This document shows, in pieces, positions 51,505 to 60,426 of a DNA stretch of 64,000 bases. The stretch covers positions 17,314 to 81,313 of the forward strand of contig CAYTZS010000004.1 in NCBI GenBank assembly GCA_964442355.1. Reading direction: 5' to 3'. Within the stretch, counting starts at the first letter, position 1, and each line of letters begins with the position of its first letter. A program made the position numbers and the translations under genes. The notes below the pieces were generated by a model. The model saw only the letters and a program-made list of their open reading frames with translations, was not told the origin of the DNA and did not search any database. The DNA comes from UBA6168 sp964442355 (GTDB lineage Bacteria; Bacteroidota; Bacteroidia; Chitinophagales; Saprospiraceae).

Positions 51505-52596
51505 GTGCAATATCAAATCATAAATAACCTTCTCCCAAGTAATCGTCATTTGGAAAGAATAAAAACCTTGCTTGAACAGAGTAAGACGGTGATAATTGTT
51601 AGCCCATTTTTAATGCCGGATTTCAAGCGTTTTTTTGAAAATATTGATTTGTGCTCACTTGAAAAAATTGAGATGATTACGACGTTGCCACCAAATTCGG
51701 TTGAGCAATTTCCTAAAATCAATTCCTTGATTTCTCTGCTCGAAACTCCGGGAATAATGGACGGCTCAATTGATTGCACTATCTCAATAAATAATCGGCT
51801 GCACGGGAAAATTTACATTTTCAAAATGCCTGAAGGCGGGATGGCAGCCATTCTTACTTCAGCAAACTTTACTCAAAAAGGGCTTTCCTATAACCACGAA
51901 TGGGGCGTTGAAATATCCGACCCTGAGATTATAGCAAACATTGAACAATCAGTTAGAGACAATCAGGAATTTTCAATTCCTGATTTGGAAAGCCTTTACT
52001 TGTGCAGGGAAAGGTTGAATGAGTTTTTGGAGGTCAAGCCAGATTCGATAAAACCAGTTTCTATTGACTTGGATTTGTCGAAATACCTACAGCCTGATAG
52101 GTCAATTAAAATAGGCAAATCCGCTACTTACTGGCTCAAACCTATTGGCGTGACTGGAGACCCTGTGACTCCTGACTGGCCACCATTTGACGCACCAATT
52201 TATCCGCTTCACTTTCATTGGAACCCAAGGAGTGTTAAATTTGGAGACATCATGGTTTGCTATGGAATTGGGGCAGGGAAAGTGCTTTCCATTTATCGGG
52301 TAATTTCTGCGCCACAGCAAATAAACCCTGACGAATATGATGAAGAATGGATGGAGCGATGGTCATGGTTTGTAGATGGTGAAAACCTTACCCCAAATTA
52401 TGGAAGGGTATGGTCAAATCACGAACTGTACCTGTCAAGTTTGAGGAATGATTTTCTCGACAAATTTCCAGAAAAACTAATCACAGGAAATTCTCAAAGC
52501 CTTGGGGCTTTGAACTATAAAAAAGACAAATTCAGGCTTTCGCCTGAGTTCGCCCAATTCATTTTAAACCAAGTTCATTCGCTAAACAATAGCTAA
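51505..52596 (+). CDS. PLD-like protein with possible EVE/PUA-type C-terminal domain
   Basis: A 363-residue protein, clearly more AT-rich than its neighbours. The N-terminal half has the phospholipase D-like catalytic pattern in single-copy form: RLHGKIYIF (His/Lys), a following GGMAAILTSANFTQKG and an acidic EWGVEI. The C-terminal half (about 195-340: YWLKPIGV, PPFDAPIYPLHFHWNPRSVKFGDIMVCYG, KVLSIYRVIS) looks like an EVE/PUA-fold reader, which often recognises modified bases. A PLD nuclease plus reader would suit modification-dependent DNA restriction, but this is inference. GTG 51505 was chosen; TTG 51475 is possible. Confidence 0.55.
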   Translation: MQYQIINNLLPSNRHLERIKTLLEQSKTVIIVSPFLMPDFKRFFENIDLCSLEKIEMITTLPPNSVEQFPKINSLISLLETPGIMDGSIDCTISINNRLHGKIYIFKMPEGGMAAILTSANFTQKGLSYNHEWGVEISDPEIIANIEQSVRDNQEFSIPDLESLYLCRERLNEFLEVKPDSIKPVSIDLDLSKYLQPDRSIKIGKSATYWLKPIGVTGDPVTPDWPPFDAPIYPLHFHWNPRSVKFGDIMVCYGIGAGKVLSIYRVISAPQQINPDEYDEEWMERWSWFVDGENLTPNYGRVWSNHELYLSSLRNDFLDKFPEKLITGNSQSLGALNYKKDKFRLSPEFAQFILNQVHSLNNS

Positions 52597-52601
52597 TTCC
52601 T

Positions 52602-54662
52602 ATGCTCAACAAAGACCCTCACCACACCCACACCTACGACGCACAGGGCAACATGACCTGCTGCTCCCTCGAAGAAAAAGTCTATGCCAAGGCGGGCGCA
52701 AAAGCCCTGCTCAATGGGCACGCCGAAGGCGACGGCCACGACCACGGCGAAGAACACGCCGACGGTGACGGGCACGACCATGCGGGCGGCGGCGAAAGCA
52801 ACCTGCGCCTGTTCCTGCCCGCCATCATCAGTTTTGTCCTGCTGATAATTGCCCTCGCCTTCGACAATAGCTGGCTGCCGAAGCCTTCATTTTTCGAGGG
52901 TTGGCTGCGGCTCGGCTGGTACATCGCCGCCTACCTGCCCGTCGGCTTCCCCGTCATCCGGGAGATGTTCGGGGCAATCGGCAAGGGCGAGTTCTTCTCC
53001 GAGTTCACGCTCATGTCCATCGCCACCGTCGGCGCATTTGCCATCGGCGAGTACCCGGAGGGCGTGGCGGTCATGCTGTTCTACGCCGTCGGCGAGGTGT
53101 TCCAGACTATGGCCGTGCGCCGTGCGAAGGGCAACATCAAAGCCCTGCTCGACCAGCGCCCCGACGAGGTGACGCTGCTCGAAAATGGCTCGGCCCGCAC
53201 CGGCAAAGCCGAGACCGTGCAAATCGGGAGCATCCTCCAACTGCGCCCCGGCGAGAAGCTGGCGCTCGACGGCGAGCTGCTCTCCGACGCCTCCTCCTTC
53301 AACACGGCGGCGCTCACGGGCGAGAGCAAGCCCGACACCAAGGCGAAGGGCGACCCCGTGCTGGCGGGCATGATTAACCTCAACACCGTGGCGCAGGTGC
53401 GGGTGACGACCGCCTACACGGACAGCAAGCTCTCCAAAATCCTCGAACTGGTACAAAATGCCACGGCGCAAAAAGCCCCAACGGAACTGTTCATCCGCAA
53501 GTTTGCGAAGGTTTACACGCCCATCGTGGTGGTGCTGGCGGTGCTGATAGTCGCCGTGCCCTACTTCGTGGTGGAAGGCTACCAGTTCCGGGACTGGCTT
53601 TACCGGGCGCTGGTGTTCCTCGTCATCTCCTGCCCCTGCGCACTTGTGATTTCGATTCCACTCGGCTATTTCGGCGGCATAGGGGCGGCGAGCCGCAACG
53701 GGATTTTGTTCAAAGGCTCGAACTTCCTCGACATCATGGCGACGGTGAAAAACGTGGTGATGGACAAAACGGGCACCATGACCGAGGGCGTGTTTAAGGT
53801 GCAGGAGGTGAAAATCAACCCCGGCTTTGACGAAAAAACCGTACTGTCTTGGGTCAATGCGCTGGAAAGCAACAGCACCCACCCCGTGGCGAGCGCCATC
53901 CGGCAGCACGTCGGGGAGGTGGACAACTCGTTGAAATTCAGTGAGATTGAAGAAGTGGCTGGGCATGGGCTGCGGGCGGTGCTGGGCGGCAAGCCCGTGC
54001 TCGTCGGCAATTTTCGGCTGATGGACAAGTTCGGCATCGGCTACCCCGCCGAGCTTGCCAGCATCCCACTGACCATCATCGCCGTTGCAGAAAACGGACA
54101 GTTCGTAGGCTACCTCACCATCGCCGACGCCATCAAGGAGGATGCGCAGGCTGCCGTGGACAAACTGCACTCGCTCGGCGTCAAGCTCACCATGTTGAGC
54201 GGCGACAAGACGGCGGTGGTGCGCTATGTGGCGGACAAGCTCGGCATTGACAATGCCCACGGCGACCTGCTGCCGGAGGACAAAGTGAACAAGGTGCAGG
54301 AAATAAAAGCCCGAAACGAAAGCGTCGCCTTCGTCGGTGACGGCGTGAACGACGCCCCGGTGGTCGCCCTCAGCGATGCGGGCATTGCGATGGGCGGCCT
54401 CGGCAGCGACGCCACCATCGAGACCGCCGACGTGGTGATTCAGGACGACCGCCCCTCGAAAATCCCGCTCGCCATCCAAATCGGCAAGGCGACGAAGCGC
54501 ATCGTCTGGCAGAACATCACGCTGGCTTTCGTGGTGAAGGGCATCGTGCTGGTGCTGGGCGCTGGCGGTTTGGCCACGATGTGGGAGGCGGTGTTTGCGG
54601 ACGTAGGGGTGGCGCTGCTGGCGATTTTGAATGCGGTGCGGGTGCAGCAGGTGAGGTTTTGA
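52602..54662 (+). CDS. zntA: Zn/Cd/Pb-type P1B ATPase (CPC)
   Basis: A 686-residue P1B-type ATPase. The N-terminus has HHTHTYDAQGNMTCCSLEEKV and His/Asp/Glu-rich segments (residues 40-65) rather than an HMA domain. TM6 has CPC (344-346), DKTGTMTEG (Asp388) is the phosphorylation site, STHPVASAI the HP locus and GDGVNDAPVV the hinge. The CPC motif with the CCxxE-type N-terminal element is typical of Zn2+/Cd2+/Pb2+ exporters. It lies next to the PLD-like gene but is transcribed separately from the copper pumps. The specificity is inferred from motif type. Confidence 0.92.
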   Translation: MLNKDPHHTHTYDAQGNMTCCSLEEKVYAKAGAKALLNGHAEGDGHDHGEEHADGDGHDHAGGGESNLRLFLPAIISFVLLIIALAFDNSWLPKPSFFEGWLRLGWYIAAYLPVGFPVIREMFGAIGKGEFFSEFTLMSIATVGAFAIGEYPEGVAVMLFYAVGEVFQTMAVRRAKGNIKALLDQRPDEVTLLENGSARTGKAETVQIGSILQLRPGEKLALDGELLSDASSFNTAALTGESKPDTKAKGDPVLAGMINLNTVAQVRVTTAYTDSKLSKILELVQNATAQKAPTELFIRKFAKVYTPIVVVLAVLIVAVPYFVVEGYQFRDWLYRALVFLVISCPCALVISIPLGYFGGIGAASRNGILFKGSNFLDIMATVKNVVMDKTGTMTEGVFKVQEVKINPGFDEKTVLSWVNALESNSTHPVASAIRQHVGEVDNSLKFSEIEEVAGHGLRAVLGGKPVLVGNFRLMDKFGIGYPAELASIPLTIIAVAENGQFVGYLTIADAIKEDAQAAVDKLHSLGVKLTMLSGDKTAVVRYVADKLGIDNAHGDLLPEDKVNKVQEIKARNESVAFVGDGVNDAPVVALSDAGIAMGGLGSDATIETADVVIQDDRPSKIPLAIQIGKATKRIVWQNITLAFVVKGIVLVLGAGGLATMWEAVFADVGVALLAILNAVRVQQVRF

Positions 54663-54776
54663 AATGAACATTTTGCAAAAATCATCGCTCCCCATGACGC
54701 AAGTCATCCTTCACCCCCTTTAATCCCCGCAACTTCGCAAGAATCAAGGCAAGACGGGTTCGTTAAAAATTTCGCC

Positions 54777-55727
54777 ATGAAAAAATTGATTTTTGCGATG
54801 CTTGCAATGGGTTTGGCGGCATTGTACTTCTCCTGCCAAAAGGAGGAAAACCCAATAGTCCCAGCAGCCCAGGAGGAAATGCTCATCGGGCAGATTGTCG
54901 CAGCTACAAATGTGGAAATGGTTGGCATTGCGGATTTGCCTTCGGGCATCAACAACTACGTGCAGCAAAACCATGCGCCTTTCGACATCGAGGCGGCGTA
55001 CCATGCGCCCAATCTCGGCTATGAAGTGATGCTGGAAAACGGGCTTTGCCTTTTCTTCGGCACGAACGGCAACCACCTCAATCATGACGGCATGCACGGC
55101 GACGATGGCAATCACCACGGCGGTATGGGCCAGGGGTTCAACCACTGCATGGCTGGCGACACGCTGGACGCAGCCGACCTGCCGCAAGCTATCATCAATT
55201 ACATCAACACAAATTATTCCGGCAACACAGTCCTCACCGTTGTCGTCAAGCCCAGCGGCAAGTTGGGCGTAGAACTGAGCGGCGGTGCGATGCTGATGTT
55301 CTATCCCGATGGCAGCTTTATCCATTTGTGCGATGCACAGGGCGGCGGGGGCAATCATGGTCACGGGCATGGGAACATGGGCGGCCCAGGCTGGCATTGC
55401 GACCCCGGCAGCATGATGGGTGGTCAGGGACATGGAAACCACGGGGGAATGGGTGGTCAAGGTCATGGTAATCATGGCGGCATGGGCGGTCATCACGGGA
55501 ACATGGGAACTCAGCCCGACTCGAACGAACCTTGCTGGGGCGGCACGGGAATTTCCATTGACAATTTTCCAACAGCCATTACTACCTACGTGAGCGCTAA
55601 CCACCCGGACGCAACGGTGGTTCATGCCATGCAAACCTTCGGTGGCGAGTATTTCTTGCGATTGTCGGATTGCGCAAGATTGGTTTTTGATGAGAATGGG
55701 AACATTCTTTTCGATAGTGGTGATTGA
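54777..55727 (+). CDS. Triple PepSY-like lipoprotein with His/Met/Gly-rich linkers
   Basis: A 316-residue lipoprotein (LYFSC, Cys20). Three PepSY/BLIP-like repeats are visible: about 53-94 (DLPSGINNYVQQNHAPFD ... LCLFF), 134-177 (DLPQAIINYINTNYSG ... LMFY) and 263-305 (NFPTAITTYVSANHPDA ... RLVF). Between repeats lie His/Gly/Met/Asp-rich linkers at about 98-121 and 189-246, including tandem GGQGHGNHGGM units. PepSY-type domains bind or inhibit peptides; the linkers probably bind Cu, Zn or Ni. The combination is not one I recognise as a named family. Confidence 0.75.
   Translation: MKKLIFAMLAMGLAALYFSCQKEENPIVPAAQEEMLIGQIVAATNVEMVGIADLPSGINNYVQQNHAPFDIEAAYHAPNLGYEVMLENGLCLFFGTNGNHLNHDGMHGDDGNHHGGMGQGFNHCMAGDTLDAADLPQAIINYINTNYSGNTVLTVVVKPSGKLGVELSGGAMLMFYPDGSFIHLCDAQGGGGNHGHGHGNMGGPGWHCDPGSMMGGQGHGNHGGMGGQGHGNHGGMGGHHGNMGTQPDSNEPCWGGTGISIDNFPTAITTYVSANHPDATVVHAMQTFGGEYFLRLSDCARLVFDENGNILFDSGD
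55421..55500 (+). repeat. Tandem repeat encoding GGQGHGNHGGM
   Basis: Two nearly identical units encode Gly-Gln-Gly-His-Gly-Asn-His-Gly-Gly-Met within the His-rich linker of the triple PepSY-like lipoprotein. Copy-number change by slippage is likely. Confidence 0.7.
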
Positions 55728-55764
55728 TGGTACGAGGTGATATTTGAAGGCAATTATTTGTACA

Positions 55765-55806
55765 AAAAAAACGCCCGTTTTCCATGTACGAAAACGGGCG
55801 TTTTTA
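55765..55806. terminator. Bidirectional terminator
   Basis: The long near-perfect hairpin has arms AAAAAACGCCCGTTTTC and GAAAACGGGCGTTTTT around CATGTAC. It has A/T runs on both sides, so it stops transcription from either strand. Confidence 0.85.
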
Positions 55807-55863
55807 TTTCCACTTATTTTACCCTAAAATTGTGCATTAAAAATCAACACAAACCTTTTTTTG

Positions 55864-56475
55864 ATGCAACCGAAGATTTACGCCTATATCCGCATTTCCA
55901 AAGACACTTCCGACGCCGAAAACCAGCGGCATGAAATCCTGACGTTCTACAATAATAAGGTGTCGCCAGAATGGGTCGAAGAATTGGTAACTGGCAACTC
56001 CAATGCCGATGACCGCAAGCTCGGCGAACTCATCGAACGACTGCAAGCGGGCGATACGCTCGTGGTGGCGGACGTGAGCCGCCTCGGTCGCCGGTCGCTG
56101 GATGTGATGGAGACGGGTGCCCGCGTTGTGAAGAAGAAAGCCAGGCTCATCGCCTGCAAGTCCAAGCTCGAACTGAAGGATGACATCGGCAGCGAGGTGA
56201 TGTTCTTCGCCCTCAGCCTCGCCGCCCGCATCGAGCGGGAGATGATTTCGGAACGCACCAAGGCGGCGCTAAACCGCAAACGGTCGGAGGGCATGGTGCT
56301 CGGCAGGCCCAAGGGCAGTACCAATATCAACAAAACCCTGCTCGAAAACGAGGCGGACGTGCGGCGGCTCGTGGCGGCGGGGGTGAGCGTGAGCGCCATC
56401 GGGCGGGCATACAAGTTGAACCGCAGGACGGTGACGGTGTTCTTGAAGGCGAAAGGGTTGGGATTGGGTAGCTAA
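55864..56475 (+). CDS. Serine recombinase (Mpi/invertase type)
   Basis: A 203-residue small serine recombinase. The catalytic Ser12 lies in YIRISKD, followed by DVSRLGRRSLDVMETG and the long E helix SEVMFFALSLAARIEREMISERTK; the C-terminal HTH is VRRLVAAGVSVSAIGRAYKLNRRTVTVFL. Such enzymes invert or resolve DNA; in Bacteroides the Mpi-type ones switch surface-gene promoters. No pair of inverted sites was found by eye nearby. It begins the accessory right-hand region. ATG 55864 was chosen over TTG 55861. Confidence 0.92.
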   Translation: MQPKIYAYIRISKDTSDAENQRHEILTFYNNKVSPEWVEELVTGNSNADDRKLGELIERLQAGDTLVVADVSRLGRRSLDVMETGARVVKKKARLIACKSKLELKDDIGSEVMFFALSLAARIEREMISERTKAALNRKRSEGMVLGRPKGSTNINKTLLENEADVRRLVAAGVSVSAIGRAYKLNRRTVTVFLKAKGLGLGS

Positions 56476-56527
56476 ACCAGTTAACTTTTATGATGCTCTT
56501 CCGTTCAACAGTCCAAATCAAATCAAC

Positions 56528-56944
56528 ATGGATACGCGGGCAGCTTTCAAAGAATTCATTCTTGAGTTCATCCCAATTAGTTACAGCCTTTCCCCAAAGC
56601 ATTCCATCGAATTAAGGCGCTTTGCAGAAGTTCTACAACTTGTCTTCAAAAAGAAGTTAGAAATGGAACTGCCCAAGGATGGCAGCTTCTATCTTGATTT
56701 GTTGCAGGAAATCGGTTATCCCCTGAAGTTTGAGTTGCCCGAAGATTATTTTAGGAAGCATACTGAGAAAGACTTCAACATGATTGGCCATTCCGTTAGA
56801 GTGCAATGCTCGCCAAAGGTGGTCAGGGAACTAAAGTATGCCCTTTACGACTACACCGGGATGCCAGCGGACAAGGTTTCTGTCGGGAACAGCTTGCGAG
56901 AGCAGATGGAGTTGTTCAAGGAAAGGCTGGAGAGGCAATCCTAA
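56528..56944 (+). CDS. Hypothetical protein
   Basis: A 138-residue protein of unknown family, soluble and mostly helical, with lower GC than the metal-island genes. It lies 52 bp after the recombinase on the same strand and 38 bp before the next gene, and so probably belongs to the same accessory unit. No conserved catalytic motif is apparent. Confidence 0.6.
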   Translation: MDTRAAFKEFILEFIPISYSLSPKHSIELRRFAEVLQLVFKKKLEMELPKDGSFYLDLLQEIGYPLKFELPEDYFRKHTEKDFNMIGHSVRVQCSPKVVRELKYALYDYTGMPADKVSVGNSLREQMELFKERLERQS

Positions 56945-56982
56945 TCGGAAACTCCTATTGAATTCAAATAGCAAAACTCACC

Positions 56983-57762
56983 ATGCTCAAAAAATTCAAA
57001 GCCAAGGCCCTCTATCAGGCGACCAACCGGGTGCGGACGGTAACGATCATCGCTAAATCCGAAGCAGAAGTCGTTCTACAACTGAAACAATTCGGCTACT
57101 CCGAACCCTTTGAAATCACAGAAGAACTGCCCGAACCCGCCACCTCTGCACAAATCGAATATGCAAGAGCGCTTCAAATCGAAAAGCCGGCGAACCCGAC
57201 CAAAGATGATTTGTCCGCATTGATTGGCAAAAAGAAGGACAACGACGGCGAGCCGAACCCCGGACTCGTCGAGTTTGCCATTGAAAAGGGCTTGTCGTTT
57301 TCTAAATATATCGGCAAAAAAGCCTTGTACAACTTCGTGTTCCACAGCTTGTCGAAGGAGGACAGGATAGCGTTTTTTGCTTTTTCAGTTTACCGATGGC
57401 TTTCGGAAGACAGGCACGGCAACCTCGAAAGCCATAAACACAGCGTTGTTTTCTACGATTTTGCAAGGGAACAATTAAACAATGATAGCTTCATCAAATC
57501 GCTGGACAAGTACGCCGGAGAAGATTTGCGATTTTTCGGCACGTTGCGATTTGCAGATGGTAACGAGACCTACGGAGGCAGCACTAACACAATTGCCTAC
57601 AAAACTTGCGCGGATTTTATTCATGCAAGATTTGGGACGCTGAAAACCAAAACGGCAACTATCGGCACACAATCAGGAAAAAATGCCCCAGAGAAAAAGG
57701 GGTGCATAGGTGTCTTGTTAGCTTTGGTAATACTAACCTGTCTGCTGACTTCCCTGGTTTAA
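56983..57762 (+). CDS. Hypothetical protein with C-terminal TM segment
   Basis: A 259-residue protein. The N-terminus (about 1-50) contains KALYQATNRVRTVTIIAKSEAEVVLQLKQFGY, then a helical segment TSAQIEYARALQIEKPANPTKDDLSALIGKK of a type seen in several phage or accessory proteins, and a C-terminal hydrophobic segment (about 242-259). The function is unknown; a membrane-anchored accessory or defence protein is possible. Confidence 0.6.
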   Translation: MLKKFKAKALYQATNRVRTVTIIAKSEAEVVLQLKQFGYSEPFEITEELPEPATSAQIEYARALQIEKPANPTKDDLSALIGKKKDNDGEPNPGLVEFAIEKGLSFSKYIGKKALYNFVFHSLSKEDRIAFFAFSVYRWLSEDRHGNLESHKHSVVFYDFAREQLNNDSFIKSLDKYAGEDLRFFGTLRFADGNETYGGSTNTIAYKTCADFIHARFGTLKTKTATIGTQSGKNAPEKKGCIGVLLALVILTCLLTSLV

Positions 57763-57842
57763 AGCGAAAGAGGCGGATTTGCCTCTTGTTGGAACTTAGG
57801 TCGAACATGCCTCGTTTTAAAATCCCAACTTATCTGTTTGAT

Positions 57843-58673
57843 ATGAAAAATTTCTCTACCCTTTCCCGTGCCGAATGCCTAACCGTTTACAAGGAAATCA
57901 TCGAAAATGCCCAGACGAAATTTAGCTCTGCAAACAAGCTCGCAGAGGTTGAGGACTTTGGTACTGCCATGTCGCTTCAAATAATCGGCATGGAGGAGCT
58001 AATAAAGGCGCTTTTCATATTTTCCGATGGAAAAGGGTTTTCCTTCAGACAAGTCAAGGGCATGAAAGGTGTTTTCGAAAATCATGGTCTAAGGTATCTT
58101 TTCTCCTTCTTTCTCTTTACTTTTAGCGTAATCGGAGAGGGCTTTGGAATCGGCATTAACTACATCAGAAATATTAATGATGAAAAAGACTTTGCAAGAA
58201 TCAGGGCAATAAAATCCAATCCCAACAAACTCCTTCGAGAGCATATCTTCCCATATTTACTGGATAAACTACGCTTTGTCGTTGAGGAACTCAAGTGGTA
58301 TAAGGACTTCGACAAATTGAGGCAGAATGGCTTTTACTCGGATTTCGACGGGGATTTGATAAACCCCAATAGTATTGATAAAACCTACTACAACGAGTTT
58401 AAAGTGAGGGTTGACCGGGTGACAAAGACAGTTCTTTCAATCATTGATGAATTCAACCTGGAGATTCCATTTATTGAAACGTACCTACCGAAGATAGTTG
58501 ACCGGGCAGAAGAACAGGGGTTTTATGAAATCTTGGCGCGGTTCATTGCCTACACGAAAGAGCAAAAAATGAATGCCTTAGAATTGATGTCATTAAAATT
58601 GAACGAATTTGTGGTATCTATAGAGGAAGACCCACCTACTTTCGAGGAGCATCAACCAATCCAAGTAAAATAG
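57843..58673 (+). CDS. AbiV-family abortive-infection protein (putative)
   Basis: A 276-residue protein. The N-terminal region aligns with the AbiV pattern: NFSTLSRAECLTVYKEIIENAQTKF, LAEVEDFGTAMSLQIIGMEELIKALF with a conserved EE-xx-K, and a His-Lys-type FRQVKGMKGVFENHGLRYLFSFF. AbiV proteins block phage translation after infection. The long helical C-terminus (residues 150-276) is family-unspecific. ATG 57807 is an alternative start in the same frame; 57843 matches family N-termini. The AT-rich composition fits a transferred defence gene. Confidence 0.6.
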   Translation: MKNFSTLSRAECLTVYKEIIENAQTKFSSANKLAEVEDFGTAMSLQIIGMEELIKALFIFSDGKGFSFRQVKGMKGVFENHGLRYLFSFFLFTFSVIGEGFGIGINYIRNINDEKDFARIRAIKSNPNKLLREHIFPYLLDKLRFVVEELKWYKDFDKLRQNGFYSDFDGDLINPNSIDKTYYNEFKVRVDRVTKTVLSIIDEFNLEIPFIETYLPKIVDRAEEQGFYEILARFIAYTKEQKMNALELMSLKLNEFVVSIEEDPPTFEEHQPIQVK

Positions 58674-58985
58674 CGCCGACCGGGTGGGAGCAACTACTCC
58701 GCCGCAAAGTTTAGCCATGCGCCCAGCTGCGGCACCGCTGTCGGGTGGGGGAGGTGGTGGCAAACCTCAGTAATTCCATTTTGTGGGTAAGCACGGGGCT
58801 ACAAAGTACGCAGCCATCGAAACCCTGTCGAGCCAAAAAGCAGGGGCGGCGTCCATCGGATGCCGCTGCTGCTGCGGGAGCGCCGCCGCTGCCTTTTGAA
58901 CAAGCGGTGAGGGGAGTGAGCAGTGAGCGGTGAGAAAGGTTGCGGCGGCGCGTTGGAGGTTTCGCTGGCTGCACCGCTGAAAACG

Positions 58986-59008
58986 GGTGGGCGGGGGAGG
59001 TGGGGGGT
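58986..59008 (+). other. G-quadruplex-forming sequence
   Basis: There are four G-tracts of at least three (GGG-T-GGG-C-GGGGG-AGGT-GGGGGG) on the + strand in the intergenic region. Confidence 0.6.
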
Positions 59009-59050
59009 TTATAGTTGGCAGTTCGACAGTTGGCAGTCGGGGTACAAATG

Positions 59051-59084
59051 CGCCCCTTTGTCCGTCAAACCGGACAAAGGGGCG
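59051..59084. terminator. Strong terminator hairpin, convergent genes
   Basis: The perfect 14-bp arms CGCCCCTTTGTCCG and CGGACAAAGGGGCG sit around TCAAAC. It lies 8 bases past the DUF6166 stop codon and is likely shared by both directions. Confidence 0.75.
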
Positions 59085-59091
59085 TTTACTT

Positions 59092-59436
59092 TCAGGCTGG
59101 CACTTCGTCGAGCAGGGGCAGGACGTGGACGGCGTTAAACTCTGCCAAGTCCAGCACGAGGTCGAAACTGTCCTCCTCGATGGCGACGAGGAAGCGCCAC
59201 TTGAAGTCTTGGTAAATCTTCCGGGCAACGTCCTTGCCGTAGAGTTTGTGGCAGATGGCGTAGGCGAGTTGCGCCGGGCCGCTGCCGCCATAGCCCCAGT
59301 TGAAGCCTTCGGGCGAGTGGGTTACGTGTTTCAGGCTTTTGGCATGGCTTATGGCTTTGCCGTCGAGCCAGACTTTGCAGTTGCTACCGTGCGCCGTTTC
59401 GGGTCGGTAGCCTTTCAATTTTGCGGTGTTTTCCAT
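59092..59436 (-). CDS. DUF6166 domain protein
   Basis: A 114-residue protein with the DUF6166 signature THSPEGFNWGYGGSGPAQLAYAICHKLYG in the middle and FKWRFLVAIEEDSF near the end. The family is found in plasmids, phages and integrative elements; its function is unknown. It is the last gene of a - strand block with ArdC and nuclease genes, which supports an element-borne role. Confidence 0.78.
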   Translation of the reverse strand: MENTAKLKGYRPETAHGSNCKVWLDGKAISHAKSLKHVTHSPEGFNWGYGGSGPAQLAYAICHKLYGKDVARKIYQDFKWRFLVAIEEDSFDLVLDLAEFNAVHVLPLLDEVPA

Positions 59437-59506
59437 GAAGAGAAAATTTTGAATGATTTGTTTTAATGATGAATGATGAATTGGGCGGAAGCCTGACCGA
59501 AGCGGT

Positions 59507-60403
59507 TCAGGCTTCCGTTTGTTCCGTTGTGACAGGTTGTGGGCTTTCCTCTTGCTTTCTCAAAGGGGCAATCAGATAATCGGCGGCACGTTGGGCGGTG
59601 CTGGCGGCGGTCATCAGTAGGCGGGCGTCGCCGTGAAGGGCTGAAATCCAGGATTGCAGGTAAGCGGCGCTGTTCTCGACCAGTTCCTCCATGACGATGC
59701 CGCAATGGGCGCACAGAAAGCAGGCGGACATTTCCGCCACGAGTTCTTCCCGGCTGTACTTTTCGTCGCCGAATTTTGCAGGTTCGATACGGTTTAGCCG
59801 GGTTGGGTGTCCCGTCCAATGGCTCAACTCGTGGAAGTAGGTCAGGTAGTAATGCTCCCGGCTCTGGAAGTCCGTCATTGCGGGCATCTTCACCACATCG
59901 AGGACGGGGTTGTAGGCGGGTTCGCCGGGGCGCAATTCGTGGGGGTTGGCAGTCAGGACGGCTTCGCAATCCCCAATCCGGGCGGGCGTTTCGTTTTGCT
60001 CGTCCTTGAACATATCGGCGGTGAAGCCCTCGATGTCCAGCACGTTGAAAACCCGGTACTCGGACACGAAAGGGACTACTTTTTCCGCCTCCCGCCTCGT
60101 GTCCACCCGCTTGCCGTCGGCGTCGAAAAACAGCATTTTCCAGAAGTAAACGGGCAGTGATTTTGCGCCCTTGCGGATGCGGTGTCCGGCGTCGCTGATT
60201 TGCTTGAAGGTGGCGAAGCGTGGCACGTCGTGGCCGTCGAGCAAAAAGCGGTTGATGCCCGTGTAAATATGCCCGCTGAAATGGTTGCAAGGTGCGCCCA
60301 ACCTGACCCTGTGCCAAGTGCGACGCCACGGCACGACGCCTTTTTCCAATTGGGTTATAATTCGGACGGTCATTTCTTGGAATTTATCGGTTGATTTTGG
60401 CAT
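59507..60403 (-). CDS. ardC: ArdC-family antirestriction protein
   Basis: A 298-residue protein. The N-terminal domain (about 8-130) matches ArdC N (MTVRIITQLEKGVVPWRRTW, FSGHIYTGINRFLL, IRKGAKSLPVYFWK). The C-terminal domain is a zincin metallopeptidase with HELSHWTGH (191-199) and a downstream Glu in REELVAEMSACFLC. ArdC proteins bind single-stranded DNA and protect incoming plasmid DNA from restriction. Its presence points to conjugative transfer. ATG at 60403. Confidence 0.88.
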   Translation of the reverse strand: MPKSTDKFQEMTVRIITQLEKGVVPWRRTWHRVRLGAPCNHFSGHIYTGINRFLLDGHDVPRFATFKQISDAGHRIRKGAKSLPVYFWKMLFFDADGKRVDTRREAEKVVPFVSEYRVFNVLDIEGFTADMFKDEQNETPARIGDCEAVLTANPHELRPGEPAYNPVLDVVKMPAMTDFQSREHYYLTYFHELSHWTGHPTRLNRIEPAKFGDEKYSREELVAEMSACFLCAHCGIVMEELVENSAAYLQSWISALHGDARLLMTAASTAQRAADYLIAPLRKQEESPQPVTTEQTEA

Positions 60404-60426
60404 GACAATCAGTTTTGAAAGTGAAG

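Larger units (their letters stand above)
58674..59091. other. Gene-free GC-rich region with G-tracts, hairpins and terminator
   Basis: This 418-bp convergent gap holds no convincing gene. It has a G-tract run able to form a quadruplex (58986-59008), repeated short units (GTGAGCAGTGAGCGGTGAG; GTTGGCAGT twice near 59013-59036), GCCGCCGCTGCC hairpin-family sequence near 58880, and a bidirectional terminator at 59051-59084. Confidence 0.6.

Noticed and set aside
52887..54707. Long - strand frame (606 codons) under the CPC ATPase
   Set aside because: The sense frame has all P-type ATPase motifs; the antisense frame is His/Arg/Val-rich with no domain.
58767..59291. 174-codon - strand frame overlapping DUF6166 gene
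   Set aside because: It reads a different frame across the real DUF6166 gene and the GC-rich gap. Composition is Ser/Thr/Pro/Arg-rich and shadow-like.
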